A DNA stretch of 64,000 nt from Siphonodentalium dalli (GCA_032622095.1 CP136067.1:199850052-199914051), one strand, 5' to 3'. Shown: positions 10,713 through 23,253, counted from the first letter of the stretch. Translations and numbers: made by a program. Notes: generated by a model not told the origin, from the sequence alone.

Positions 10713-13700
10713 TAATTATGTGCACCCAAAGGAATAAATCCCGGCAAGGGCCTTCATAGTAATTATATGTGCACCCACAGGAATAAATCCCGGCAAGGGC
10801 CTCCATAGTAATTATGTGCACCCAAAGGAATAAATCCCGGCAAGGGCCTCCATAGTAATATATATGTGCACCCACAGGAATAAATCCCGGCAAGGGCCTC
10901 CATAGTAATTATGTGCACCCACAGGAATAAATCCCGGCAAGGGCCTCCATAGTAATTATGTGCACCCACAGGAATAAATCCCGGCAAGGGCCTCCATAGT
11001 AATTATATGTGCACCCCACAGGAATAAATCCTGGCGAGGGCCTCCATAGTAATTATGTGCACCCACAGGAATAAGTCCCGGCAAGGGCCTCCATAGTAAT
11101 ATATATGTGCACCCACAGGAATAAATCCCGTCAAGGGCCTCCATAGTAATTATGTGCACCCACAGGAATAAATCCCGGCAAGGGCCTCCATAGTAATTAT
11201 GTGCACCCACAGGAATAAATCCCGGCAAGGGCCTCCATAGTAATTATATGTGCACCCCACAGGAATAAATCCTGGCGAGGGCCTCCATAGTAATTATGTG
11301 CACCCACAGGAATAAGTCCCGGCAAGGGCCTCCATAGTAATATATATGTGCACCCACAGGAATAAGTCCCGGCAAGGGCCTCCATAGTAATATATATGTG
11401 CACCCACAGGAATAAATCCCGTCAAGGGCCTCCATAGTAATTATGTGCACCCACAGGAATAAGTCCCGGCAAGGGCCTCCATAGTAATATATATGTGCAC
11501 CCACAGGAATAAATCCCGGCAAGGGCCTCCATAGTAATATATATGTGCACCCACAGGAATAAGTCCCGGCAAGGGCCTCCATAGTAATATATATGTGCAC
11601 CCACAGGAATAAGTCCCGGCAAGGGCCTCCATAGTAATATATATGTGCACCCACAGGAATAAATCCCGTCAAGGGCCTCCATAGTAATTATGTGCACCCA
11701 CAGGAATAAATCCCGGCAAGGGCCTCCATAGTAATTATGTGCACCCACAGGAATAAATCCCGACTAGGGCCTCCATAGTAATTATGTGCACCCACAGGAA
11801 TAAATCCCGACGAGGGCCTCCATAGTAATTATGTGCACCCACAGGAATAAATCCCGGCAAGGGCCTCCATAGTAATTATGTGCACCCACAGGAATAAATC
11901 CCGACTAGGGCCTCCATAGTAATTATGTGCACCCACAGGAATAAATCCCGACGAGGGCCTCCATAGTAATTATGTGCACCCACAGGAATAAATCCCGGCA
12001 AGGGCCTCCATAGTAATTATGTGCACCCACAGGAATAAATCCCGACGAGGGCCTCCATAGTAATTATGTGCACCCACAGGAATAAATCCCGGCAAGGGCC
12101 TCCATAGTAATTATGTGCACCCACAGGAATAAATCTCGATGAGGGCCTCCATAGTAATTATGTGCACCCACAGGAATAAATCCCGACTAGGGCCTCCATA
12201 GTAATTATGTGCACCCACAGGAATAAATCCCGGCAAGGGCCTCCATAGTAATTATGTGCACCCACAGGAATAAATCCCGGCAAGGGCCTCCATAGTAATT
12301 ATGTGCACCCACAGGAATAAATCCCGGCAAGGGCCTCCATAGTAATTATGTGCACCCACAGGAATAAATCTCGACGAGGGCCTCCATAGTAATTATGTGC
12401 ACCCACAGGAATAAATCCCGGCGAGGGCCTCCATAGTAATTATGTGCACCCACAGGAATAAATCCCGTCAAGGGCCTCCATAGTAATTATGTGCACCCAC
12501 AGGAATAAATCCCGGCAAGGGCCTCCATAGTAATTATGTGCACCCACAGGAATAAATCCCGACTAGGGCCTCCATAGTAATTATGTGCACCCACAGGAAT
12601 AAATCCCGACGAGGGCCTCCATAGTAATTATGTGCACCCACAGGAATAAATCCCGGCAAGGGCCTCCATAGTAATTATGTGCACCCACAGGAATAAATCC
12701 CGACTAGGGCCTCCATAGTAATTATGTGCACCCACAGGAATAAATCCCGACGAGGGCCTCCATAGTAATTATGTGCACCCACAGGAATAAATCCCGGCAA
12801 GGGCCTCCATAGTAATTATGTGCACCCACAGGAATAAATCCCGACGAGGGCCTCCATAGTAATTATGTGCACCCACAGGAATAAATCCCGGCAAGGGCCT
12901 CCATAGTAATTATGTGCACCCACAGGAATAAATCTCGATGAGGGCCTCCATAGTAATTATGTGCACCCACAGGAATAAATCCCGACTAGGGCCTCCATAG
13001 TAATTATGTGCACCCACAGGAATAAATCCCGGCAAGGGCCTCCATAGTAATTATGTGCACCCACAGGAATAAATCCCGGCAAGGGCCTCCATAGTAATTA
13101 TGTGCACCCACAGGAATAAATCCCGGCAAGGGCCTCCATAGTAATTATGTGCACCCACAGGAATAAATCTCGACGAGGGCCTCCATAGTAATTATGTGCA
13201 CCCACAGGAATAAATCCCGGCAAGGGCCTCCATAGTAATTATGTGCACCCACAGGAATAAATCTCGATGAGGGCCTCCATAGTAATTATGTGCACCCACA
13301 GGAATAAATCCCGACTAGGGCCTCCATAGTAATTATGTGCACCCACAGGAATAAATCCCGGCAAGGGCCTCCATAGTAATTATGTGCACCCACAGGAATA
13401 AATCCCGGCAAGGGCCTCCATAGTAATTATGTGCACCCACAGGAATAAATCCCGGCAAGGGCCTCCATAGTAATATATATGTGCACCCACAGGAATAAAT
13501 CCCGGCAAGGGCCTCCATAGTAATTATGTGCACCCACAGGAATAAATACCGGCAAGGGCCTCCATAGTAATTATGTGCACCCACAGGAATAAATACCGGC
13601 AAGGGCCTCCATAGTAATTATGTGCACCCACAGGAATAAATCCCGGCAAGGGCCTCCATAGTAATTATGTGCACCCACAGGAATAAATACCGGCAAGGGC

Positions 13701-16028
13701 CTCCATAGTAATTATGTGCACCCACAGGAATAAATCCCGGCAAGGGCCTCCATAGTAATTATGTGCACCCACAGGAATAAATCCCGATGAGGGCCTCCAT
13801 AGTAATTATGTGCACCCACAGGAATAAATCCCGACGAGGGCCTCCATAGTAATTATGTGCACCCACAGGAATAAATCCCGGCTAGGGCCTCCTTAGTAAT
13901 ATATATGTGCACCCACAGGAATAAATCCCGATGAGGGCCTCCATAGTAATTATGTGCACCCACAGGAATAAATCCCGGCAAGGGCCTCCATAGTAATATA
14001 TATGTGCACCCACAGGAATAAATCCCGATGAGGGCCTCCATAGTAATTATGTGCACCCACAGGAATAAATCCCGTCAAGGGCCTCCATAGTAATTATGTG
14101 CACCCACAGGAATAAATCCCGATGAGGGCCTCCATAGTAATTATGTGCACCCACAGGAATAAATCCCGGCAAGGGCCTCCATAGTAATTATGTGCACCCA
14201 CAGGAATAAATCCCGGCAAGGGCCTCCATAGTAATTATGTGCACCCACAGGAATAAATCCCGATGAGGGCCTCCATAGTAATTATGTGTACCCACAGGAA
14301 TAAATCCCGGCAAGGGCCTCCATAGTAATTATGTGCACCCACAGGAATAAATCCCGATGAGGGCCTCCATAGTAATTATGTGCACCCACAGGAATAAATC
14401 CCGGCAAGGGCCTCCATAGTAATTATGTGAACCCACAGGAATAAATCCCGATGAGGGCCTCCATAGTAATTATGTGCACCCACAGGAATAAATCCCGATG
14501 AGGGCCTCCATAGTAATTATGTGCACCCACAGGAATAAATCCCGCCGAGGGCCTCCATAGTAATTATGTGCACCCACAGGAATAAATCCTGTCAAGGGCC
14601 TCCATAGTAATTATGTGCACCCACAGGAATAAATCCCGACTAGGGCCTCCATAGTAATTATGTGCACCCACAGGAATAAATCCCGGCAAGGGCCTCCATA
14701 GTAATTATGTGCACCCACAGGAATAAATCCCGACAAGGGCCTCCATAGTAATTATGTGCACCCACAGGAATAAATCCCGATGAGGGCCTCCATAGTAATT
14801 ATGTGCACCCACAGGAATAAATCCCGATGAGGGCCTCCATAGTAATTATGTGCACCCACAGGAATAAATCCCGCCGAGGGCCTCCATAGTAATTATGTGC
14901 ACCCACAGGAATAAATCCCGCCGAGGGCCTCCATAGTAATTATGTGCACCCACAGGAATAAATCCTGTCAAGGGCCTCCATAGTAATTATGTGCACCCAC
15001 AGGAATAAATCCCGACGGGGGCCTCAATAGTAATTATGTGCACCCACAGGAATAAATCCCGGCTAGGGCCTCCATAGTAATTATGTGCACCCACAGGAAT
15101 AAATCCCGGCAAGGGCCTCCATAGTAATTATGTGCACCCACAGGAATAAATCCCGGCTAGGGCCTCCTTAGTAATATATATGTGCACCCACAGGAATAAA
15201 TCCCGATGAGGGCCTCCATAGTAATTATGTGCACCCACAGGAATAAATCCCGGCAAGGGCCTCCATAGTAATATATATGTGCACCCACAGGAATAAATCC
15301 CGGCAAGGGCCTCCATAGTAATTATGTGCACCCACAGGAATAAATCCCGACGGGGGCCTCAATAGTAATTATGTGCACCCACAGGAATAAATCCCGGCGA
15401 GGGCTTCCATAGTAATTATGTGCTCCCACAGGAATAAATCCCGACGGGGGCCTCCATAGTAATTATGTGCACCCACAGGAATAAATCCCGACGGGGGCCT
15501 TCATAGTAATTATGTGCTCCCACAGGAATAAATCCCGGCAAGGGCCTCCATAGTAATTATGTGCACCCACAGGAATAAATCCCGCCGAGGGCCTCCATAG
15601 TAATTATGTGCACCCACAGGAATAAATCCCGGCAAGGGCCTCCATAGTAATTATGTGCACCCACAGGAATAAATCCCGATGAGGGCCTCCATAGTAATTA
15701 TGTGCACCCACAGGAATAAATCCCGGCAAGGGCCTCCATAGTAATTATGTGTACCCACAGGAATAAATCCCGATGAGGGCCTCCATAGTAATTATGTGCA
15801 CCCACAGGAATAAATCCCGACTAGGGCCTCCATAGTAATTATGTGCACCCACAGGAATAAATCCCGGCAAGGGCCTCCATAGTAATTATGTGCACCCACA
15901 GGAATAAATCCCGGCAAGGGCCTCCATAGTAATTATGTGCACCCACAGGAATAAATCCCGGCAAGGGCCTCCATAGTAATTATGTGCACCCACAGGAATA
16001 AATCCCGGCAAGGGCCTCCATAGTAATT
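10713..16028. repeat. 5.3 kb minisatellite, 47-bp unit, about 113 copies, with higher-order repeats
   Basis: The unit reads TAATTATGTGCACCCACAGG, AATAAATCCCGGCAAGGGCC, TCCATAG. Most units differ only at a small variable site after 'AATAAATCC' (CGGCAAG, CGACTAG, CGACGAG, CGATGAG, CGTCAAG, CGCCGAG) or at TTATGTG against ATATATGTG (3 bases longer). It fills most of RPL27A intron 3. The many minus-strand frames (up to 142 codons) come from the repeat: 47 is not a multiple of 3, so a frame cycles through all registers. I regard them as non-coding. After the array, 16029-16362 is plain AT-rich intron. Confidence 0.97.
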
Positions 16029-16362
16029 TAAATATAACATAATCAGTGCTTTGACCGTAAGATCTAGTAATTGCAGGATTGTTTTCATGCAATAACCCCA
16101 TATAAAATTCAAACAATACAGAAATTGGATAAAATGTAAAAATAAAAACCATACTGCTTGCTGCTTTTGAAAATAAAATGTTTCATTGTTTACTTTTGAA
16201 CACTTTTCACTTCACTTCAAAAGAAGGCTCTCTAAACATTTAGCTTCACTACTTGCTTCACTATATGACCATACATATGTAGAACAAGTTTGTTGAAAGT
16301 GACGTTTAAACACGAATTACTAAACTAAACTACAAATCTAAACAATGTAATTTTCTTTACAG

Positions 16363-16591
16363 CCATCCAGGTTACTTCGGTAAAGTTGGTATGAGGTATT
16401 ACCACAAGCAAATGAATAAATTCTATTGCCCGTCTGTGAACCTCGACAAACTGTGGTCGCTTCTCCCAGAACAGATGAGACTGTGTCATCAGAAACGTTT
16501 ACAGGTTCTCAAAACTGGTGTTAAAGAAGGCAAAAAGAGCGACGTCAAGAGAGACGACATCCCAGCACCAGTTATTGACTGTGTTAAAAAC
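16363..16591 (+). CDS. RPL27A: RPL27A exon 4 (contains an 18-residue expansion)
   Basis: The 229 bases complete a tyrosine codon and encode 76 residues, from [15 protein letters not shown] through [14 protein letters not shown] to [13 protein letters not shown]. Human L27a has 58 residues between the same points, so about 18 are extra. They lie between EQMR and APVID (residues about 89-115 of the predicted protein) and are basic and polar. The reading frame is open and phases fit on both sides (2 in, 0 out), so the expansion is probably translated. The acceptor is ctttacag. The donor AAC|GTACGT is weaker than those of exons 2 and 3 and is tandemly copied downstream. Confidence 0.93.
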
Positions 16592-16750
16592 GTACGTTGT
16601 TAGAATATTCTTCTCTTTAAACTGAACTCACTCTTGAGAGATGACGTCCCAGCACCAGTTATTGACTCTGTTAAATTCGTACGTTGTTAGAATGTTCCTC
16701 TCTTTAAACTGAATTCACTCTTGAAAGACGACATCCCAGCACCAGTTATT
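16553..16750 (+). repeat. 87-bp tandem duplication of the RPL27A exon 4 end and its 5' splice site
   Basis: The last 39 exon bases (from GACGACATCCCAGCACCAG), the donor GTACGTTG and about 40 intron bases recur with an 87-base period at 16553, 16640 and 16727. The third copy is cut at CCAGTTATT by a transposon at 16751. Its continuation and another copy appear at about 20003-20155 beyond the insertion. Reading past the first donor meets a stop at once (V-R-C-stop), so only the first copy can give L27a. Confidence 0.9.
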
Positions 16751-17012
16751 AGCTCAACTTACTTTGTAAGTTTGAGCTATTGCCATGGGTTGGCGTCCGG
16801 TCGTCCTTGTGTGTGTCCGTGTGTCAGTCAACAATTTCCTTTGGCGCGGGCTACAGGTCGTATCTTTGGTCTGATCTTTATGAAATTTGTCATGAATGTT
16901 GACATTGACATTTAGATGGGAACGAGTCATTTTGGGGTCATTCAGCCAAAAAACATCGCCGCTGGTGGCCATCTTGGATTTCAAATTTGAAAAACGGGCT
17001 ACAGGCCGTACT

Positions 17013-18454
17013 CAGGGTTTCCGCGAGGGGAAAATTAATGAGTCCGTATTGGGGAAACACATAACGCGACGGGGACGACCATGGTTCGTCCCGTCGGGCG
17101 AAAATTTTGTTATTTGACACTGAAAAGTAGCAATTTCCTTGCACATAAGAGTCTCACAAAGCAACCAAAGCTACGTATATATTACGCAAGTCAATCATTT
17201 CCGTGGGTGCATTAATTCTGTTGATGGTATCCAGATAATCAATCAACTAATTACGCACATAAGACTGCCGTCTGACTGAAGATTATATATAAATGAACAA
17301 GCTACTAGTTATTGTTTACAAATTTATACAATAAGATTCCGATGAATCTAAACACTACAAAACATCTATGCATTGACCAATAATAGATAGCAAGGAGAAT
17401 TGAATAAAGTATTTCCTAGAATTGCAAGCAGCTTCTGTGAAAATGAAACTGACATGATATACGCTGTCAATCGTAAAACTATTTGTGCGCTGTGACGTCA
17501 TACTGCAGGAGCTATTTATAGTGGCAAAATACGAATGGTAGCGACACAGGTATTTGGCACCAAAAAAAATTAATAAAAAGAGATTTTTATTAAATTTAAA
17601 AACAAAAATTGTGCCTAATACCTGTGGGTAGGGACATCTTTCACTCGGAACGCGTAGCTTGTTCACTAGTCTCTATATATTAGTCCATAAACTGACGACC
17701 GCAATTGCTTATTATGCGCATAGTCAACAAAATCCCAACGTGATTTATTTCACAGTAAAACGGAACCTGTCCCGAAATCAGTCTTTATAGTGGGAATTCA
17801 TAGTGACAAGTTAACAACACCATTCATTTGAACCATATTACATACATGGGTGATAAAGACAAACACATACGTACCCCCTCCCCAATATGGAGATAATGTC
17901 AAAGGACGGTAAATAATAGTTGCGTTGTCCCCAAGTACAATCAACGACGCACGTGTTCACATCTCCCGCCAAATTATATTTTATAACACGTTTGCTAAAA
18001 CTCCGTTCTATACCTCATGGACTCTGCAGGGGGACCCATTTATTATGTACCACCGTACGATAGCACGGGATCTCGGAGAGGAGCAGTTTCATTCATGAAA
18101 ATCCCGTGCATAAAAATGTCCCGACTAAGAAATTCGGCGTTCTTTGATCAAATTATGTAATCCTACGATATCACGGGATTTTCGAGCATGAGTAGTTTCA
18201 TCCCGTACACAAAAATATGCATATTCAGCAGTCCGACATTTTTTGATGTTACCGCGACATGCATTACGCTGTATCTAACGTCGCTATTTGACCCGCTTTT
18301 TCACCAGTATTCTATTTAACACCCGAACTCCCGTTGTAACCGGAATTGTTTACGACATTGCGACTGACATTTGGTATATGTATGAACCAAACAGATAATA
18401 TGCGAGGGGAATGAGGCCGTCCTACGGACGCTGAGCCGTACTAACGGAAACCCT
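17013..18454. mobile_element. nested hAT-like element, 8-bp target duplication
   Basis: It begins CAGGGTTTCCGC and ends ACGGAAACCCT, and lies between direct repeats GCCGTACT (17005-17012 and 18455-18462). The repeat it interrupts resumes in register on the other side. The interior of 1.44 kb has no recognisable protein. Confidence 0.75.
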
Positions 18455-18657
18455 GCCGTACTGTTTGTCTGATCTTCATAAAAATTATCATGGATGTTGA
18501 CATTGAGATGAAGATGGGAACGAGTCATTTTAGGGTCATTCAGCTCAAAAACGTGGCCGCTGGCAGAGTTGTTGCTGCAATTCCTGCCCTTACTATCTAG
18601 TTAACATTGTTCATTCATATACATTGTCATTCCATTTCTACTTCCAATATTTATTTT

Positions 18658-19852
18658 TGTCCCCCGAAAAATTTATTTTTGGGAGACTATAGAAACGGGG
18701 TCCGTCCGTCTGTTGTGCCGTCCGTCCGTTCGTCCGTGTTTACTAATGACTACTTATGTGGCTAAGATTGTGTAAAATGGATATTTATGTGCATAACTTC
18801 CGTTGCGTGGCTAGCCACGTAACAGCTTTCAGATGGACGTTCAAAAATGATCTATTTGGCCTAATCAGCTTATTTAATTTTGTAGTCACTCAAAATTTGG
18901 AAACAAAAAGTCCATCGATTTAGACATCCTTGACCTGCCAATAGGAGATGTTGGACACTGACTGACATTTATGTGGCTAGCCACCCAATCACGGACCTGT
19001 CAGTTTCTCCTATTCCACTGTCCCAGTTGCTGTGTGCAAGTTTTTGAGTTTTAATCAGCTTCTGCTATAATTCCAACATGTTATGAATCCATAATCTGGA
19101 GTTTTATCACTATCTACTACTTGATAGCCACATAAAATTTTATGGCTACTTGAGAAGCCACATAAAAATTAAAGCCACATTACCATTTCTAGCCACATAG
19201 GTCGGAGCCACATATCTACCCATTTGTCCGTCTGTCCGTCCGTCACACTTTTGAGTACCTTCATGGTGTAATCATCTCCTACAGATTTCATCCCAGAGAT
19301 TTGAAACTTCAGAATATTGTTGCCCATATATTGAAGATGTGCAACATGTATATAGATGACGGAAAAATTATTTTTTGACAGAGTTATTAACCCTTTTCGA
19401 CTTAGAAAATTTCAACATTTTTTTTAATTTTCAGTATGAAGGTACCTTCATGGTGTAATCAACTCCTCCCACAGTTTTCATCCTAGAGATTTGAAACTTC
19501 AGAATATTGTTGCCCATATATTGAAGATGTGCAACATGTATATAGATGACGGAAAAATTATTTATTGACAGAGTTATTAACCCTTTTCGACTTAGAAAAT
19601 TTCAACATTTTTTATAATTTTCTGTATGAGGGTACCTTCATGGGGTAATCAACTCCTCCTACAGTTTTGATTGTAGATATTTGAAACTTCAGAGTATTGT
19701 TATCCACATATTGGAGATGTGGAACATGTATATAGAGGATGGAAAAAATATTTTTTGACAGTTATTAACCATTTTCGACTTAAAATATTTCAACATTTCA
19801 AAAAAAATTCTTTAACAAAGCCGCATCGACTTGCCACTTTTTCGGGGGACAC
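18658..19852. mobile_element. GTCCCCCGAA-type element with internal 188-bp tandem repeat
   Basis: The ends TGTCCCCCGAAAAA and TTTTTCGGGGGACA are inverted. GTCCGTCCGTC-rich sequence lies inside the left end. A block of about 188 bases beginning near 'taccttcatggtgtaatc' is repeated three times (about 19251, 19439 and 19627). No coding capacity is seen. Confidence 0.7.
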
Positions 19853-20002
19853 TGGTCAGCTGACCTTTTATTTGGTCTCTCTTCACATTTACATCTTGTC
19901 TTACTTAGACACATTTCAATTAGCACCTTTCCTAATTCCTCCATTTACTGTCAACCATTAAATTATTCCCCTATCTAAGTTGAGCTACAGTGTCATTGAC
20001 AC

Positions 20003-20155
20003 TTTCATTGACTGTTAAATCTGTATGTTGTTAGAATGTTCCTCTCTTTAAAATGAACTCACTCTTGAGAGACGACGTCCCAGCACCAGTTATTGACTGT
20101 GTTAATCCGTACGTTGTTAGAATGTTCCTCTCTTTAAAATGAACTCACTTGAAAT
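20003..20155 (+). repeat. further copies of the RPL27A exon-4 end
   Basis: The resumed half-copy (ATTGACTGTTAAATCTGTAT) and one full copy (GAGACGACGTCCCAGCACCA to the donor-like GTACGTTGTTAG) lie beyond the transposon. The copies have diverged and one has lost its codon register, as expected for unselected duplicates. Confidence 0.85.
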
Positions 20156-20229
20156 TTGATTGTATACTTTTTTTAAAACCATATATTCGTTTAATTTCTT
20201 ACTTGATCATAAAGCTTAAAGGGGCACTG

Positions 20230-20655
20230 TACACTAAATCTGTCCATTTATGGGACCATCTCCTTTTGTACTCAACCGAATATATGCAACAAATTGAATG
20301 AATTTGAGCCATGGATTAGTGCAAAATCAGCCCTCTTAATTCAGATTGTTTGGCTTCGGCAATCCGCTACGGTAACAGTATGCCGTGGCCCAGTTTGCTT
20401 CAGCAAATTGCTTCGGCAATTATGAAGGCTGCAAAATACACTCATTTGCTCTATGAACAATGAAAACAACATAGTAATTATAATGAAATAAATTTATGAC
20501 TCTCAGTCATAAATCCATTTTCATTATAATTACCATGTTTTACATCATTCATAAAGTAAATGAGTGTATTTTGCACTCATCCATGACTCAAATTCATTCA
20601 TTTGTTGCATATATTCTGTTGAGTACAAAAGGAGATGGTCCCATAAATTTTGTCC
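20230..20655. mobile_element. hairpin MITE
   Basis: Left sequence around 20243-20310 (GGGACCATCTCCTTTTGTAC and AATATATGCAACAAATTGAA) recurs inverted at 20580-20650. A central 'tgcttcggcaat' repeat lies in the loop. It is a non-coding foldback element. Confidence 0.75.
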
Positions 20656-21701
20656 TAAATTCTTTAAAAAACATGGCTGCCGGCACACCCTCTACAGACC
20701 ACGTCCCTCATCGGATCATCACTAACTTCAAATGGATCTAGATGGGAGCGTTGAAAAAAACATAGCCTATGCCCATAGTGAAGAAGTACAGGTTGGAAGC
20801 ATGTTGCCAATTTTCACAAAAGGGCAATAATTATTCAAATGCCCCAGAAGTGCAACAATGTAATAACAACAATTCCACCTGTTCTTGTAAGAATACTTAA
20901 ATGTTTGTTTTGTGACCCTGTAGAAGTACAGGGTGGAAACAGCCACCGGCAGCCATCTTTGATTTTACTCCTTGCATGACTAAATTCTTAAGCACACCCT
21001 ACAGACTACCTTACATCTCTCATCTGATTATCACCAAACTGCATACTCTCGTGTGCCAAATAGAAGTGCAGGGCGGAATTTTAGTACAGGGAAACAACCG
21101 TCAAAATTAATAATAGTGCAGGCGGGAATAGAAATAGAAGTACAGGGTGGAAGCATGTTAACAATTTTCACAAAAAGGCAATAATTAATCAAATGCCCGG
21201 AAGTGCAACAAAATATTACAACAATTCCACATATTCTTGTAAGAATACTAAGATGTTTGTTTTGTGACCGCCACTTTTGAGAACCGATATTCTTGTATTT
21301 TTATTTGCACCGGCAGCCTTTATGGACTTCCACTATCGAGCCATTGATTTTCCAAAAACACTTGCAGACCAGAATAAGCATCGTGCAGTGTGGATTTTTT
21401 TTCATAAAGTTAATAAACACAAAAGAGTATTGATCTTTGAGGTGACCACCGTATCTCTTAATGTTGACATCTTGTATTACTTCAAGCCATCACAAATCGT
21501 TAAGGGGAAAATATCAGGTGGAGCATCCATTGTGCATGCTCGTGAAAATATCGCAGCCATATTGTAGCGATCAAGCAATGTTTGATTTTTACCAAGAAAA
21601 TCGTGCCGTGACCTTGGCAATGTGCACGATCGTAGCTGTCACATGACCATGGTCGCACTGGTGTCACAATCACGTGGATAAAATCGCATCTGCAGACATC
21701 G
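20656..21701. repeat. degenerate dispersed repeats in RPL27A intron 4
   Basis: Two copies of 'gtacagg(g)tggaagcatgtt...aattttcacaaaa' lie at about 20788 and 21139, mixed with 'catggctgccggcacaccc' type sequence. The 96-codon frame at 21277-21567 lies within repeat material and matches nothing I know. Confidence 0.5.
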
Positions 21702-21709
21702 CAGCACCG

Positions 21710-22590
21710 TAGTGTTGAAACGATTAGTGAATTTCAGAGTAGACTAGTCGAGACCCAAAAGTCGCGTTGCGTCGACTAGTCGGTACCCGATATCAAAACT
21801 TTCAAACATAACATGGTACGGAATATTCATCGTACATGGCGTACACTGATGACTGATGCAATGGCGGTCTATTGCGTAGCACATTTCCCTGCATATACAC
21901 CAATTTATTTGGGAAATAATACTGTAAACATCTTTATATTTATCCAACACACTGAATGTAATTATATAATTAGACATGTGGTGGATAATGATTAGAAACT
22001 CGATCATTTATAGAGGTTTTAAATTTAATATCAGCGTTCGAGATTTCGTTTAGTCACGTGATCACCAATAAACCGGTGCCGAGCGGTGTCACTATAAAAT
22101 GTTAATGTTCCGACTAAACACGCCCTATAGAATAGGCTGTTGTAGAATACGATAGCCAGTTCTTAATGTCAGTATCATTTATATACAGTAGCAACAATGA
22201 CGTCACCTTAAGCGACATTCAAATGATCAATTGAAAAATACAGTGTCTAGATCAAAGTGGTCTCCGACAAACGATAAAGCCGCGTCAATTATTGATGTCT
22301 TTGACCTCAAACGACGATTGAGACATTGTGTTGTCAATTTAATTCTTTCAATTAATGGTCGGGTCACCGTGTGTGTCTATACTAGTAACACTGTCAATTC
22401 CGGGTGCCACCAAACGTTATACTTACCGTAACTTACGCGCAGTTAACACCGTTTATGTCGGAATCGATCTTGAAAACGTTATACATGGAACTAATACACT
22501 ATGATCCGACTAGTCGACGGCAAAATTCTGTGTCGACGTTCTGACATTTCGGCGTTGTCTACGACTAGTTGATTAATCGTTTCAACCCTA
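21710..22590. mobile_element. non-autonomous hAT element, 8-bp target duplication CAGCACCG
   Basis: Ends TAGTGTTGAAACGATTAG and TTAATCGTTTCAACCCTA are imperfect inverted repeats. Exact direct repeats CAGCACCG flank it at 21702-21709 and 22591-22598. Sub-terminal GACTAGTCG motifs recur inverted. The same left end appears at 63434. Confidence 0.9.
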
Positions 22591-22978
22591 CAGCACCGTA
22601 GCGTCTGCAGGCAATCCACCTGTGATTTTCCCCACTTAAGATTTTAATCGCAACTTCTGCAATGGCGCTTAGATTTCAACTTTCCGCGTTCCTCATCGCT
22701 CCATTGACCTTGACCCAAAACTGCTGTGCTTCCAGTGACTTCATTCTATACCATCTACACCATTGTGTTATAATTAGATGAACCGCACGGCATGCCGCGC
22801 TGCAAATATCATGTGAAAGGGCCTTTACAAGATCTTTCATATCACAGAATTAAAACCCTCTAGCCAAAATATTTGCCATTGACAAATTTTGTAAGTGACA
22901 ACGCGAACCCTGCATATATCTGCTTGATACATCTGGGTTAAAAAACATAGAACTCTCAAACATGTCAGGCCTAATATA

Positions 22979-23117
22979 TAGAGAGTAATCAATTGGTTCC
23001 GAGAATTATGTTAAATAATTCACAAGAGACGCCGGTACGCGCACGAGTTTCTTACCCAAAAGTCTCTCGCCTAGAGTGAATTATTGAACGTAATTGTCGG
23101 AACTAATTGATTACTCT
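22979..23117. repeat. foldback (hairpin) sequence
   Basis: GAGAGTAATCAATTGGTTCC on the left pairs with the inverted copy ending at about 23117. The pairing continues through TAATTCAC...AGTGAATTA with a CG-rich centre. It is non-coding and lies 460 bases before exon 5. Confidence 0.7.
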
Positions 23118-23252
23118 ATTACACTTCTGCATCAATTTGGTTCACCAAATATGATTAAAACACAGATTTAATACATGAAAGTCCCAATCTGGAGAAAGAT
23201 CAACCATCAAAAATTCAGTCTAGATCAGTAAGCGACGTAACGTCAATAACGT

Positions 23253-23253
<1 letters not shown>

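Larger units (their letters stand above)
16751..19986. mobile_element. composite transposon insertion with AGCTCAACTTA termini
   Basis: It starts AGCTCAACTTAC and ends TAAGTTGAGCT, and splits a copy of the exon-4 duplication. The left part is the 'ctacaggtcgtat...tgatctttatgaaatttgtcatgaatgttgac' type repeat, also found at 25010-25515. Two further elements are nested inside (17013-18454 and 18658-19852). No intact transposase is seen. A minus-oriented end of the same family lies at 61190-61257. Confidence 0.65.

Noticed and set aside
10713-16028. CRISPR-like regular array
   Set aside because: The units are contiguous with no unique spacers, the sequence is intronic and the genome is eukaryotic.
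10675-16152. Many minus-strand open frames of 66-142 codons (M-P-G-F-I-P-V-G-A-H type repeats)
   Set aside because: By-products of the 47-bp minisatellite. They cycle through all registers, overlap each other and lie inside an RPL27A intron.
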